From Spirosoma validum (GTDB lineage Bacteria; Bacteroidota; Bacteroidia; Cytophagales; Spirosomataceae): 64,000 nucleotides of DNA. Location: contig NZ_JACXAA010000016.1 in the NCBI RefSeq assembly GCF_014699035.1, positions 1 through 64,000 on the forward strand, written 5' to 3'. Position 1 is the stretch's first letter. Each line of letters opens with the position of its first letter. The notes under the pieces are model-generated. The model was not told the origin of the DNA, searched no databases, and saw only the letters and a program-made list of their open reading frames with translations. A program made the translations under genes and the position numbers. This document shows, one piece after another, positions 47,062 to 55,656 of this stretch.

Positions 47062-49494
47062 ATGCTACAAAATTATTTCAAAATTGCCTGGCGGAATCTG
47101 CTCCGCAACAAAGCCTTTTCGACAATCAATATTCTGGGACTAGCCCTTGGCGTTGCCGCCTGTCTGCTTATTCTGCAATACGTTACGTTCGAGCTAAGCT
47201 ACGATGACTTTCACACCAAAGGCGACCGTATTTACCGCGTTCTGCAGGATCGTTACGACAAGGGTAAACTCAGTACGCAGTGGGCAGGTGGCGCACAGGC
47301 CGCCGGAAATTCGTTTAAAGCCAACTTCGGCGAGGTCGAGGATTACGTAAAAGTTCTGAAACGACGGGCGCTCATTGCCGACTATGGCGAAAAAAGCCTG
47401 AAGGTCGAGCGGGTGTTTATTGCCAGCGAATCGTTCTTTAAGATCTTCTCCTATCCGTTACTGGCCGGTAACATCAATACCGTACTGGCCGAACCCAACA
47501 CCGTTGCTCTATCTGAATCTGTTGCGAAACGGTTGTTCGGCAATGAGAACCCGATGGGAAAAACGATCAAACTCAATCAGAGCAAAGCGGTAAAGGTAAC
47601 GGGCGTTTACCAGGATATGCCCGCCAATACGCACCTGCACGCCGATTTGCTGATTCCACACGTAACGTTTATTAATGAAGTTGGTAAAGACAACAACCCG
47701 GATAATGCCTGGATGTGGGATGGTGCCCTCTCGTACCTGCTATTACGTCCCGATCGCAACGGCGAACCGGCTAATCCGAAAGCGCTTGAGGCCAAGTTTG
47801 TTCCGTACATTCAGAAAACCATCGGCGCTGAATTAAAGAAATACGATGCCGATGCGGTGTATACGCTTCAACCGTTACGTAGCATTCACCTTTACTCCCA
47901 TTTTATGGAAGAAGCCGAGCCGAACGGCGATGGCAAAACGGTTTATCTGCTGCTGGCGATTGCCTTTTTTATTGTTGTGATTGCCTGGGTGAACTACATC
48001 AATCTGGCAACAGCCCGAGCGATCAATCGGGCCAAAGAAGTGGGCGTTCGGAAAGCGGTGGGTTCGCTACGTGGGCAGCTTATCCGGCAATTCATGACCG
48101 AGTCGGTTTTGCTCAACGGGCTCGCCGTCGGACTGGCGCTACTCATCGTTGTCGTGTCTCTGCCGATGTTCAATCGGTTGTCGGGTCAGCTATTGTCATT
48201 CTCTCTACTGGCCAGTTCTGGATTCTGGGGGCCACTCGTCGGGCTTTTTGTGACAGGCACGTTTCTATCAGGCCTGTACCCAGCCTTTGTGCTGTCAGGA
48301 TTTCAGCCCGTGTCTGTTCTGAAGGGTAAGGTTAGCACATCACGGCAGGGGATCGTGTTACGTAAATCGCTGGTGGTGTTTCAATTTGCAGCATCACTGT
48401 TTCTGTTGGTCGGTACGTTGGCAGTGTTCCATCAGATTCAGTTTATGCGCGCCCAAAGCCTGGGCCTCAACATCGACCAAACGCTGGTGATCAATCCACC
48501 CATTGTTGGAACCGATTCAACGTACATGCGGAAAATGTTGGCCTTTAAAGAAGAACTATTACGTAAGTCAGGCATTCGATCGATTACAGCCTCTACGGTG
48601 GTACCGGGTCAGGCGTCGGACTGGAACGCAGGCGGTATTCGGCTGAAAGGCACTGATGAAAGTAAAAGCAAACAGTACCGTGTTATTGGCGTTGATTACG
48701 ACTTTCTGAAAACATTTGACCTGAAGCTATTGGCCGGACGTAACTTTGCGAAGGAATTTGGCAGCGACCCTAAAGCCCTTATCTTCAATAAAATGGCCGC
48801 TAAGCAACTCGGTTTCGACCAGCCCGACCAGGCCATCGGCAAACAGGTCGAATTTTGGGGCGAAACGTTTACGCTGGTAGGCGTTACTGACAATTTTCAT
48901 CAGCAATCCCTGCGCGATGCCTACGAACCCCTCATTATTCGCCTGATTCCCGACGTGAGAGGTTATTTCTCCATTAAGTTAGCTTCCAGCCAGATCAACA
49001 GTTCAATCTCCGACATACGTACGGAGTGGAATCATTTTTTCCCTGGCAATCCGTTCGAGTATTCGTTTCTGGATGAACGTTTCAATGAACAATACCGCGC
49101 CGATCAGCGATTTGGGCAGGTGTTTGGTTTGTTTACGGGACTGGCCATTCTGGTTGCCTGCCTGGGCCTGTTTGGGCTGGCCTCTTTCACAACCGCGCAA
49201 CGTACCAAAGAGATCGGCATTCGGAAAGTGCTGGGCGCGTCGGTCAGTGAGATTGTGCAGATGCTGTATCGGGAGTTTGCCGTGTTGATTCTGATTGCTT
49301 TTGTGGTAGCAACGCCGTTGGCGTGGTACGCTATTAGTCAATGGCTTCAGAGTTATGCGTTTCGATCAACGATTCAATGGTGGTTATTTGCCATACCGTT
49401 TGCGATGATCTTGCTGATTGCCTTACTAACGGTCAGTTTCCAAAGCATGAAAGCCGCCCTGACGAATCCAATCAATTCATTAAAAACGGAGTAA
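47062..49494 (+). CDS. FtsX-type ABC permease, copy 4
   Basis: An 810-residue two-module permease starting MLQNYFKIAWRNLLRNKAFS at ATG 47062 (a TTG two codons upstream is less likely). The late block differs from most copies (TKEIGIRKVLGASVSEIVQMLYREF instead of LLSKDF), so it is one of the more diverged members. The stop codon lies in the left arm of a perfect 30-bp repeat and the tail reads NSLKTE. Confidence 0.92.
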   Translation: MLQNYFKIAWRNLLRNKAFSTINILGLALGVAACLLILQYVTFELSYDDFHTKGDRIYRVLQDRYDKGKLSTQWAGGAQAAGNSFKANFGEVEDYVKVLKRRALIADYGEKSLKVERVFIASESFFKIFSYPLLAGNINTVLAEPNTVALSESVAKRLFGNENPMGKTIKLNQSKAVKVTGVYQDMPANTHLHADLLIPHVTFINEVGKDNNPDNAWMWDGALSYLLLRPDRNGEPANPKALEAKFVPYIQKTIGAELKKYDADAVYTLQPLRSIHLYSHFMEEAEPNGDGKTVYLLLAIAFFIVVIAWVNYINLATARAINRAKEVGVRKAVGSLRGQLIRQFMTESVLLNGLAVGLALLIVVVSLPMFNRLSGQLLSFSLLASSGFWGPLVGLFVTGTFLSGLYPAFVLSGFQPVSVLKGKVSTSRQGIVLRKSLVVFQFAASLFLLVGTLAVFHQIQFMRAQSLGLNIDQTLVINPPIVGTDSTYMRKMLAFKEELLRKSGIRSITASTVVPGQASDWNAGGIRLKGTDESKSKQYRVIGVDYDFLKTFDLKLLAGRNFAKEFGSDPKALIFNKMAAKQLGFDQPDQAIGKQVEFWGETFTLVGVTDNFHQQSLRDAYEPLIIRLIPDVRGYFSIKLASSQINSSISDIRTEWNHFFPGNPFEYSFLDERFNEQYRADQRFGQVFGLFTGLAILVACLGLFGLASFTTAQRTKEIGIRKVLGASVSEIVQMLYREFAVLILIAFVVATPLAWYAISQWLQSYAFRSTIQWWLFAIPFAMILLIALLTVSFQSMKAALTNPINSLKTE

Positions 49495-49566
49495 AGGGAG
49501 GAGGGGGAAGAAAGGGAGGATGGAGATTCCCTCTCGTCCCTTTCTTCCCCCTCCTCCCTTTACTCC
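49488..49566 (+). repeat. 30-bp perfect inverted repeat spanning a stop codon
   Basis: Arms 49488-49517 and 49537-49566 are exact complements (left arm begins GGAGTAAAGGGAGGAGGGGG). The stop codon of permease 4 (49492-49494) is in the left arm; permease 5 starts 29 nt after the right arm behind a further pyrimidine-rich stretch. Confidence 0.9.
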
Positions 49567-49595
49567 TCCTTATCCCTTTACTCCTCTTTATCCCT

Positions 49596-51965
49596 ATGCT
49601 ACAAAACTATTTCAAAATCGCCTGGCGGAATCTGATTCGTAATAAGACCTTCTCGCTCATCAATATTCTGGGTCTGTCACTGGGAATGGCGTCCAGCCTG
49701 CTGATTTTGCTTTGGGTACAGGATGAGCTGAGTATCGGCAAGCAGTATGCGAATGCGAATCTGCTGTATCGGGTGATGGAAAATGAAATTGCCGATGGCC
49801 GGATTGTTACCGATGAAGACACACCGGGAATTCTGGCGGATGGGCTGAAAAAGGAATTTCCTGAGATCGTCTACGCAGCCGGATTGTCGTCGGAGGAAGA
49901 GCATGTGCTGAATGTGGGGAATAAAATAGCGCGTCAAACGGGCTGCTTTGTTGGGGCTGACTGGTTTAAGATGTACAACATTCCGTTGCTGGCAGGTACA
50001 GCCGAAACAGCCCTCAACGCGCCAAACAATCTGGCGATATCCCGAAAAGTGGCCGAAACCTATTTCAAAACGCCGGAAGCAGCGCTGGGTAAATCCATTC
50101 GGTTCGATAACCATACCGATTTTCAGGTAACGGCTGTCTTTGAGAATTTGTCCTATAACTCAACCGACAAGTACGATTTTTTACTGAACTGGACTAAATA
50201 CTTGACCCGCGAACCCTGGCTGAATGGTTGGGAAAACGGTGGCCCAGGAACGCGTCTTCAGCTTCGCCCCGATGCTGATCCGGCGAAAGTGAATGCCAAG
50301 CTCAAGTCGTTTCTGAAAGGACGTAACAAGGACATCAACGTTACGTTCAACATTGAGCTGTTTCTACAGCCTGAGACCGAGGCTTATTTGTACTCGAATT
50401 TCCAGAATGGCGTGCGCGACGGAGGACGTATTGAATACGTACAGCTATTCATCATCGTCGCGGCTTTTCTATTACTCATCGCTGGAATCAATTTCATGAA
50501 TCTGGCTACGGCACGATCCGTTAAGCGGGCGCAGGAGGTGGGGGTTCGGAAAGCGGTTGGCGCGGAACGGTTATCGCTCATCTGGCAGTTTATGGGGGAA
50601 GCATTGCTGATGACGGTTTTGGCGCTTATCGTAGCCATCTTGCTCGTGAACATAGTGCTACCCGTTTTCAATCAGCTAACAGAGAAACAGTTGACGCTTC
50701 CCGTAAGTCAGCCCCTTTTCTGGATTTTCCTGCTAGGCCTACTATTTACTACGGGCATTTTGTCAGGCAGTTATCCCGCCTTGTTTCTATCGTCGCTCAA
50801 TCCGATACGTGTCTTGAAAGGATCGCTACGTATCAGTGCAGGAGCGCAGTTGTTTCGACGTGGGCTGGTCGTCTTCCAGTTTGTATTGTCTATTCTAATG
50901 ATTGTCGGAACGGTGGTGGTTTATCGACAACTTCAATTCATACAGACAAAAAACCTCGGCTACGATCGCGAAAATTTGATTCGTATCCCCGGCGAAGGCG
51001 AGATCGCACAGAAATTTCAGCCGTTCAAACAGGAACTCTTGCAGCAGCCCGGTATTCAGGCCGTTACGCACATGCAAACGAATCCACTACGTAACGGCAA
51101 TACGACGGATGGCGTAAAATGGGTGGGTAAAGACCCGAATCTGGCGATTCAGTTCAACAATACAGCAGTGGGGTACGATTTCATCAAAACGATGAAACTC
51201 AAGCTAGTTCGCGGTCGTGATTTTTCGCCCAGCTTTAGCACAGACACCACCAATTATCTGATTAACGAATCAACGGCCAAGCGACTGAGCTACAAAGATC
51301 CGGTTGGCCAGCCGCTCACGTTCGGAACCCATCCCGGCAAGATTGTCGGATTGCTCGAAGATTTCCATTTCAATTCACTACACGTACCGATCCGACCGAT
51401 CGTCATTCGGCTGGAAGAACGTTGGGCTTACGGCAATATTCTGATCAAAACGCAACCGGGCCAGACCAAGCAAGCGTTAGCCAGCCTCGAAGCCGTTTGT
51501 CGAAAAATGAATCCGACGTTTCCATTCACGTATTCATTTGTAGATGCTGATTTCCAGAAAATCTATAAAAGCGAAACGGTTGTCGGTACATTGGCTACGC
51601 TGTTTGCCTGTCTGGCTGTTTTTATTGCCTGCCTGGGCCTGTTTGGATTAGCGGCTTTCACAGCCGAACAACGTACCAAAGAGATTGGCGTCCGCAAAGT
51701 GCTGGGGGCCTCCGTCGCCAGCATCGTTACGTTACTCTCCAAAGATTTTTTGAAACTGGTTGTGATTGCCATCATGATTGCTTCTCCACTGGCCTGGTAC
51801 GCCATGAATCAGTGGCTGGAAGGCTTCGCGTATAAAATTGATTTGTCGTGGTGGATGTTTGTCGCAGCCGGTTTGCTGGCTGTAGGTATTGCCTTGCTCA
51901 CTGTGAGTTTCCAAAGCGTCAAAGCCGCATTAGTAAATCCGGTCAAATCACTACGTTCGGAATAA
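49596..51965 (+). CDS. FtsX-type ABC permease, copy 5
   Basis: A 789-residue two-module permease starting MLQNYFKIAWRNLIRNKTFS at ATG 49596. The open frame continues upstream to 49341, but that part runs through the hairpin and gives Pro/Leu low-complexity sequence, so I reject it. The C-terminal block TKEIGVRKVLGASVASIVTLLSKDF and KSLRSE tail match the set. It is the last copy before the IS/AraC/katG island. Confidence 0.92.
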   Translation: MLQNYFKIAWRNLIRNKTFSLINILGLSLGMASSLLILLWVQDELSIGKQYANANLLYRVMENEIADGRIVTDEDTPGILADGLKKEFPEIVYAAGLSSEEEHVLNVGNKIARQTGCFVGADWFKMYNIPLLAGTAETALNAPNNLAISRKVAETYFKTPEAALGKSIRFDNHTDFQVTAVFENLSYNSTDKYDFLLNWTKYLTREPWLNGWENGGPGTRLQLRPDADPAKVNAKLKSFLKGRNKDINVTFNIELFLQPETEAYLYSNFQNGVRDGGRIEYVQLFIIVAAFLLLIAGINFMNLATARSVKRAQEVGVRKAVGAERLSLIWQFMGEALLMTVLALIVAILLVNIVLPVFNQLTEKQLTLPVSQPLFWIFLLGLLFTTGILSGSYPALFLSSLNPIRVLKGSLRISAGAQLFRRGLVVFQFVLSILMIVGTVVVYRQLQFIQTKNLGYDRENLIRIPGEGEIAQKFQPFKQELLQQPGIQAVTHMQTNPLRNGNTTDGVKWVGKDPNLAIQFNNTAVGYDFIKTMKLKLVRGRDFSPSFSTDTTNYLINESTAKRLSYKDPVGQPLTFGTHPGKIVGLLEDFHFNSLHVPIRPIVIRLEERWAYGNILIKTQPGQTKQALASLEAVCRKMNPTFPFTYSFVDADFQKIYKSETVVGTLATLFACLAVFIACLGLFGLAAFTAEQRTKEIGVRKVLGASVASIVTLLSKDFLKLVVIAIMIASPLAWYAMNQWLEGFAYKIDLSWWMFVAAGLLAVGIALLTVSFQSVKAALVNPVKSLRSE

Positions 51966-52109
51966 AGCGCAAGGCCCAGCATGAATGGTGAGGGAAGCCG
52001 CTAAAAGGGGTAATTTACAGAAACGTACCTTATTTCACGGCCCGCCGTTGTGGTCTATTTGCTAAAGACAGAGTGCTTTTGTGGTAAGCGGGGAATATAG
52101 CTTCATTAA

Positions 52110-52953
52110 GAGCCTGTTTAAAAACGGGGTTAGGGCTTGAAAAAGTAGAATCAGCCTATCTTGTAGGTTGTAGGTTGATCCGACCAAAGATGTACCCTAC
52201 AGACCTGACTGATTCTGGCTGGCAAGTTATTGAAGAAATTCTAGCCGACAAACGTAAACGTAAGTATTCACTCCGGGCCATTCTCAATGCGTTGTTGTAT
52301 GTAACAAAAACGGGATGTCAATGGAGACTTCTACCCAACGATCTACCACCCTGGCCTTTATGCTATTACTATTTTTGGAAATGGCGCAATGATGGTCAGT
52401 GGGAAAAACTTAACAAGGCTCTGGTTGAACGTCGCCGACAGAAAGCCGGACGGAATGGTTCCCCCAGCGTAGGAGTCATTGATTCACAAAGTGTTAAGTG
52501 CAGTGAATGGGGCGTAGTACCGAAGGGTTTTGACGGCCATAAAAAAATAAATGGGCGCAAACGCCATATCGTCGTCGACACGTTGGGTTTGGTTCTGGTC
52601 GTGGTGGTTCATGCTGCTAATCAGCACGATAGTCCGGCAGCCAGAGTGGTGCTAACTCGTTTAGCAGAGCAAGGCTACGAGCGGATGAGTAAGATTTTAG
52701 CCGACAGCGCGTATGGTAAAAAGTTAGCCCGTTGGCTCAAGAAATCATTCGGTTTAATCTTAGAAGTAGTGAAAGTAAGCGAGTTTTCCGGCTTTCAGGT
52801 GGTGCCCATGCGCTGGAAGGTGGAGCGGACGTTTGCTTGGATGAATTGGTCGAGACGACTAAGCAAAGACTACGAATGTGGTGTCGATTCTCATGAATCA
52901 TTCGTGTATTTATCCAATATTAACCGCATGCTTAGACATTTTTAAACAGGCTC
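52110..52953 (+). mobile_element. IS5-family insertion sequence, complete
   Basis: An 844-bp element bounded by 15-bp perfect terminal inverted repeats, GAGCCTGTTTAAAAA at 52110-52124 and its complement at 52939-52953. The flanks both read TAA (52107-52109 and 52954-52956), which fits a 3-bp target duplication. One transposase gene fills it. With intact ends, frame and target duplication it looks recently moved. It lies between permease 5 and the AT-rich AraC region. Confidence 0.88.
52190..52945 (+). CDS. IS5-family DDE transposase
   Basis: A transposase of about 251 residues with the IS5-type catalytic triad: Asp in GVIDSQSVK, Asp in ILADSAYGK and Glu in KVERTFAWM (numbered 103, 177 and 217 in the frame from TTG 52175). 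The N-terminal DUF4096-like part (YPTDLTDSGWQVIEEIL, CQWRLLPNDLPPW) and the GFDGHKKINGRKRHIVVDT segment match the IS427/IS1031-like subgroup. ATG 52190 is taken as start; the TTG five codons upstream is possible. The frame is intact and ends 8 nt from the right IS end. Confidence 0.92.
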   Translation: MYPTDLTDSGWQVIEEILADKRKRKYSLRAILNALLYVTKTGCQWRLLPNDLPPWPLCYYYFWKWRNDGQWEKLNKALVERRRQKAGRNGSPSVGVIDSQSVKCSEWGVVPKGFDGHKKINGRKRHIVVDTLGLVLVVVVHAANQHDSPAARVVLTRLAEQGYERMSKILADSAYGKKLARWLKKSFGLILEVVKVSEFSGFQVVPMRWKVERTFAWMNWSRRLSKDYECGVDSHESFVYLSNINRMLRHF

Positions 52954-53083
52954 TAACTGTTACACTGCTGCTTGTCGATAGCAGCAGTTAAGTTCGATTT
53001 GGGTTTTACCACCTCTGGACTTAGATGCATTAAACGCTGTCAGTCGGCAGTTGACAACTGCTGTTATTACAACAAGGCTTTTC

Positions 53084-53992
53084 TTAGTTAAACGAATGCC
53101 TGAATTCCAAAGGGCTTTGTTTAGTCTTAGCTTTAAATAATTTATTAAATGACTGAGAATGCTCAAAACCTAATTCATAGGCGATTTCGCTAACGGACAG
53201 TTCGGTAGTTGACAGTTTTTCTTTCGCTTTTTCAATCAATTTTTCGTGAATGAGTTGTTGAGTTGTTTGCCCGGTGAGTTGTTTCAATAAACTGCTCAAG
53301 TACTTGGTGGAAATGTTGAGCATATCAGCGATGTATTGAACCGAAGGCAGTCCTTTTGACAGCAAATCTTCATTATTAAAATAAGTTGTTAATACATCTT
53401 CTAATCGGCTTAATATTTTGCTGTTTGTGATTTTTCGGGTAATGAACTGGCGTTCATAAAACCGCTGTGCATATGTAAATAATAATTCCAGCTGGGCAAT
53501 AATCACATCCTGACTAAATTTATCGATGTTGGCATGATATTCCTGTTTGATATTGTCAATAATACCGTTGATGATAGTTTCCTCTTTGTCGGAAAGAAAT
53601 AAGGCTTCGTTTGTGGAATAACTAAAGTATTCGTATTGCTTGATTTTTTTTGCCAATGGCGTGTTCCATAAAAAATCGGGATGAATAAACAGCATCCAAC
53701 CGTCTAGGTTATGAGGTACACCATTTTCTTCTCCACGCAAAATTTGCCCTGGTGAGATAAAAGCCATTAATCCTTCATCGAAATCGTATTTCTGCTGACC
53801 ATAAAATAATTTATCGCAGCCTCTTTTTAATGATACAACATATAAGTCAGAAATAACGGAGTTAATATTTGGGTCATTTTTAAGCCCTTTCAGATCAATA
53901 ATGCCGATGAGCGGGTGATATGGCTTTGGAAGATTCATCAATCGGTGTATTTCCGCTATAGATTTTATTCTGAATGGTTTTTTGTTTTCCAT
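53084..53992 (-). CDS. AraC-family transcriptional regulator
   Basis: A 302-residue regulator with an N-terminal cupin-like sensing domain (about 30-185) and two C-terminal helix-turn-helix motifs (VQYIADMLNISTKYLSSLLK near 215; VSEIAYELGFEHSQSFNKLFK near 267), ending in the usual SPLEFR. It is AT-rich compared with the permeases, as are the next genes. It is followed in the minus direction by no gene; upstream on the same strand lie the DoxX-like and SDR genes, which it probably controls. Confidence 0.92.
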   Translation of the reverse strand: MENKKPFRIKSIAEIHRLMNLPKPYHPLIGIIDLKGLKNDPNINSVISDLYVVSLKRGCDKLFYGQQKYDFDEGLMAFISPGQILRGEENGVPHNLDGWMLFIHPDFLWNTPLAKKIKQYEYFSYSTNEALFLSDKEETIINGIIDNIKQEYHANIDKFSQDVIIAQLELLFTYAQRFYERQFITRKITNSKILSRLEDVLTTYFNNEDLLSKGLPSVQYIADMLNISTKYLSSLLKQLTGQTTQQLIHEKLIEKAKEKLSTTELSVSEIAYELGFEHSQSFNKLFKAKTKQSPLEFRHSFN

Positions 53993-54002
53993 GGCTGTGA
54001 AT

Positions 54003-54347
54003 TTAATTTTTAAATGGATACTTCAACCAAATCAATACCAGTGGTAGGGCAAGAAACGGAATTTCTATCAGTGCCATTTTATAATTTCCTGCATTCAGCG
54101 ACAACGCCATTATCAATACGATCATAATCGCATTGAGTAGATTACCAATGAAAAATGTTTGTGGGAACAATAACATAAATCCGATTATGATCGAAACCAC
54201 GCCTACAAACGGCATGATGGTTTTCGTGATGCCTAAGTCTGCCATCATTTTTGCCTGTTCAGCATTAGCAGGCTGGAAGGCATCCCAACCATGCTTGAGG
54301 CTTAAAAACGATGAAATTAAAACGAGTAGGATACTAATGATTTTCAT
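54003..54347 (-). CDS. DoxX-like four-helix membrane protein
   Basis: A 114-residue protein with about four membrane helices (1-18, 43-62, 66-86, 91-110) and a short polar loop (DAFQPANAEQAKMMADLG) after the first. The size and helix plan fit DoxX-like/DUF-type membrane proteins common near AraC regulators and oxidoreductases. Its stop is 10 nt ahead of the AraC start on the same strand, so they are co-transcribed. Exact role unknown. Confidence 0.7.
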   Translation of the reverse strand: MKIISILLVLISSFLSLKHGWDAFQPANAEQAKMMADLGITKTIMPFVGVVSIIIGFMLLFPQTFFIGNLLNAIMIVLIMALSLNAGNYKMALIEIPFLALPLVLIWLKYPFKN

Positions 54348-54369
54348 TTTTCTTTTGTTTATTATCTAC

Positions 54370-54597
54370 TTAACTCTTGTGATTTTCATTGTCTTGCCGA
54401 GCAGGGAGATACCCAAATAGCCTCGAAATTTCAATTGATTGATACGTTTCAATTTTGCTTTCAGAGCATACGTGCTCCCATCCTTCGATTGTATAGTTTT
54501 CCCCCTGTGTATTCCCCATCTTCAAAAGTAAGACTAGTGGCATTGATGAGGTTTTGCCTTGACCTATGTCGCAAATTCCTGTCAGGATTTTCGACAT
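54370..54597 (-). CDS. Possible small hypothetical protein
   Basis: A 75-codon frame between the SDR and DoxX-like genes on the same strand. The sequence is soluble and shows no motif; a Gly/Lys-rich part (CDIGQGKTSSMPLVLLLKMG) stands at the front. It could be a real small gene or the remnant of a longer one. The composition shows no bias either way. Confidence 0.3.
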   Translation of the reverse strand: MSKILTGICDIGQGKTSSMPLVLLLKMGNTQGENYTIEGWEHVCSESKIETYQSIEISRLFGYLPARQDNENHKS

Positions 54598-54680
54598 CTT
54601 TTTTGATCTAATTCAAACCTAGTTGAAGCCTATACTAACTTCCCGAAGTATTTAGCTTCTGATTTTAAATTTTTCATTTT

Positions 54681-55466
54681 CTAGTGTTGTTCCTTTCCAT
54701 ACATAAATGACGCACCCATTTTGCCTGATTGTGAAATCAAAAATTTTGGTGCAATTCTACTTAGTATCCGCATTAGTTTAGCGATGCCTGGATAAATTTC
54801 ATCCTTATTCCTTTGCATTCCTTTAATGGCGGCATCAACAATCTTTTCAGGCGCCATTAACGCACTTGCACTAAAACCGTCTTCGTTTTTAAATTTGTCG
54901 TTCAAGGGTGTAGACGAACCAGGAGCAACCAACTCAAATACGTTAATGTTGGTGTTTTTTAGTTGTACTCTTAATGCCTGTGTATAAGAGCGTAATCCTG
55001 ATTTACTGGCACTATAAATCGGAGATATAGGAAATGCCATGAGCGCAATACCCGAAGTCACATTAAGAATGGCGGCATTGGTTTTTGTTTTGAGGTGTGG
55101 CAAAAACTGTTGCACCATGCGGATTGGCCCCATTAGGTTAATTTCAATCTCCCGCGTAATATCTGTAAGCTCGTGCTGATGATGAAGACTAATCTTCCGC
55201 ATCTCCCCAGCATTGTTGATGAGTATATTGAGGTTGGGAAATTCTTTCTTAACTTTTTCGTATAAGTTGATGATGTCTTCGGCTTTGCTTACATCACTTT
55301 GTATGGTATGTACTTGTGGAAGTTTTTGTTTTACTTCCTGAAGTTTTTGTGCGTTTCGTCCGGTGATGATTACTGTGTTCCCCAGAGCAATTAATTTTGA
55401 TGCAAATTCAAATCCGAAACCTCCCGTTCCGCCTGTGACTAAAATTGTGTTGTTTGTTAAGTTCAT
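54681..55466 (-). CDS. Short-chain dehydrogenase/reductase
   Basis: A 261-residue SDR with Rossmann motif TGGTGGFGFEFA near 12-22, NNAGE (the NNAG motif) near 87, catalytic Ser in NVTSGIAL and the YSASK (Tyr-x-x-x-Lys) pair near 154-158. I take ATG 55466, since the frame extended to 55592 reads through the katG terminator region and lacks SDR character. NAD(P)-dependent, substrate unknown. Probably the first gene of an SDR/DoxX-like/AraC unit. Confidence 0.9.
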   Translation of the reverse strand: MNLTNNTILVTGGTGGFGFEFASKLIALGNTVIITGRNAQKLQEVKQKLPQVHTIQSDVSKAEDIINLYEKVKKEFPNLNILINNAGEMRKISLHHQHELTDITREIEINLMGPIRMVQQFLPHLKTKTNAAILNVTSGIALMAFPISPIYSASKSGLRSYTQALRVQLKNTNINVFELVAPGSSTPLNDKFKNEDGFSASALMAPEKIVDAAIKGMQRNKDEIYPGIAKLMRILSRIAPKFLISQSGKMGASFMYGKEQH

Positions 55467-55589
55467 TGTTTCCGTTTTTTGTTGATGCAAAGTTCTGCAG
55501 TCACAAAAAAACGGATGTAGCCAAAAGTCGCAATGTTGTAGTTGAAAGGGAATACCTTTCATTGTAGGGCTACAATGAACAGGATAAGT

Positions 55590-55643
55590 CAATAAAAAAA
55601 ATAAAGCTGGCCTGAAATCAGGCCAGCTTTATTTTTTTTATTG
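55590..55643 (-). terminator. Perfect 26-bp hairpin terminator of katG
   Basis: Arms 55590-55615 and 55618-55643 are exact complements with a 2-nt loop. The GC-rich top (AGCTGGCCTGA) is followed by runs of eight A and eight T on its outer side, so it works in both directions. It lies 13 nt past the katG stop. Confidence 0.9.
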
Positions 55644-55656
55644 ATAGTGACATGAA

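Noticed and set aside
49341..49595. N-terminal extension of permease 5 by 85 codons
   Set aside because: It overlaps the end of permease 4 and the perfect hairpin and gives Pro/Leu low-complexity sequence; ATG 49596 gives the family N terminus.
52960..53166. 68-codon minus-strand frame next to the IS
   Set aside because: Overlaps the AraC coding end in another frame; no motif. A possible remnant cannot be excluded.
55467..55592. 42-residue extension of the SDR
   Set aside because: Runs into the katG terminator region and lacks SDR character; ATG 55466 fits the Rossmann start.
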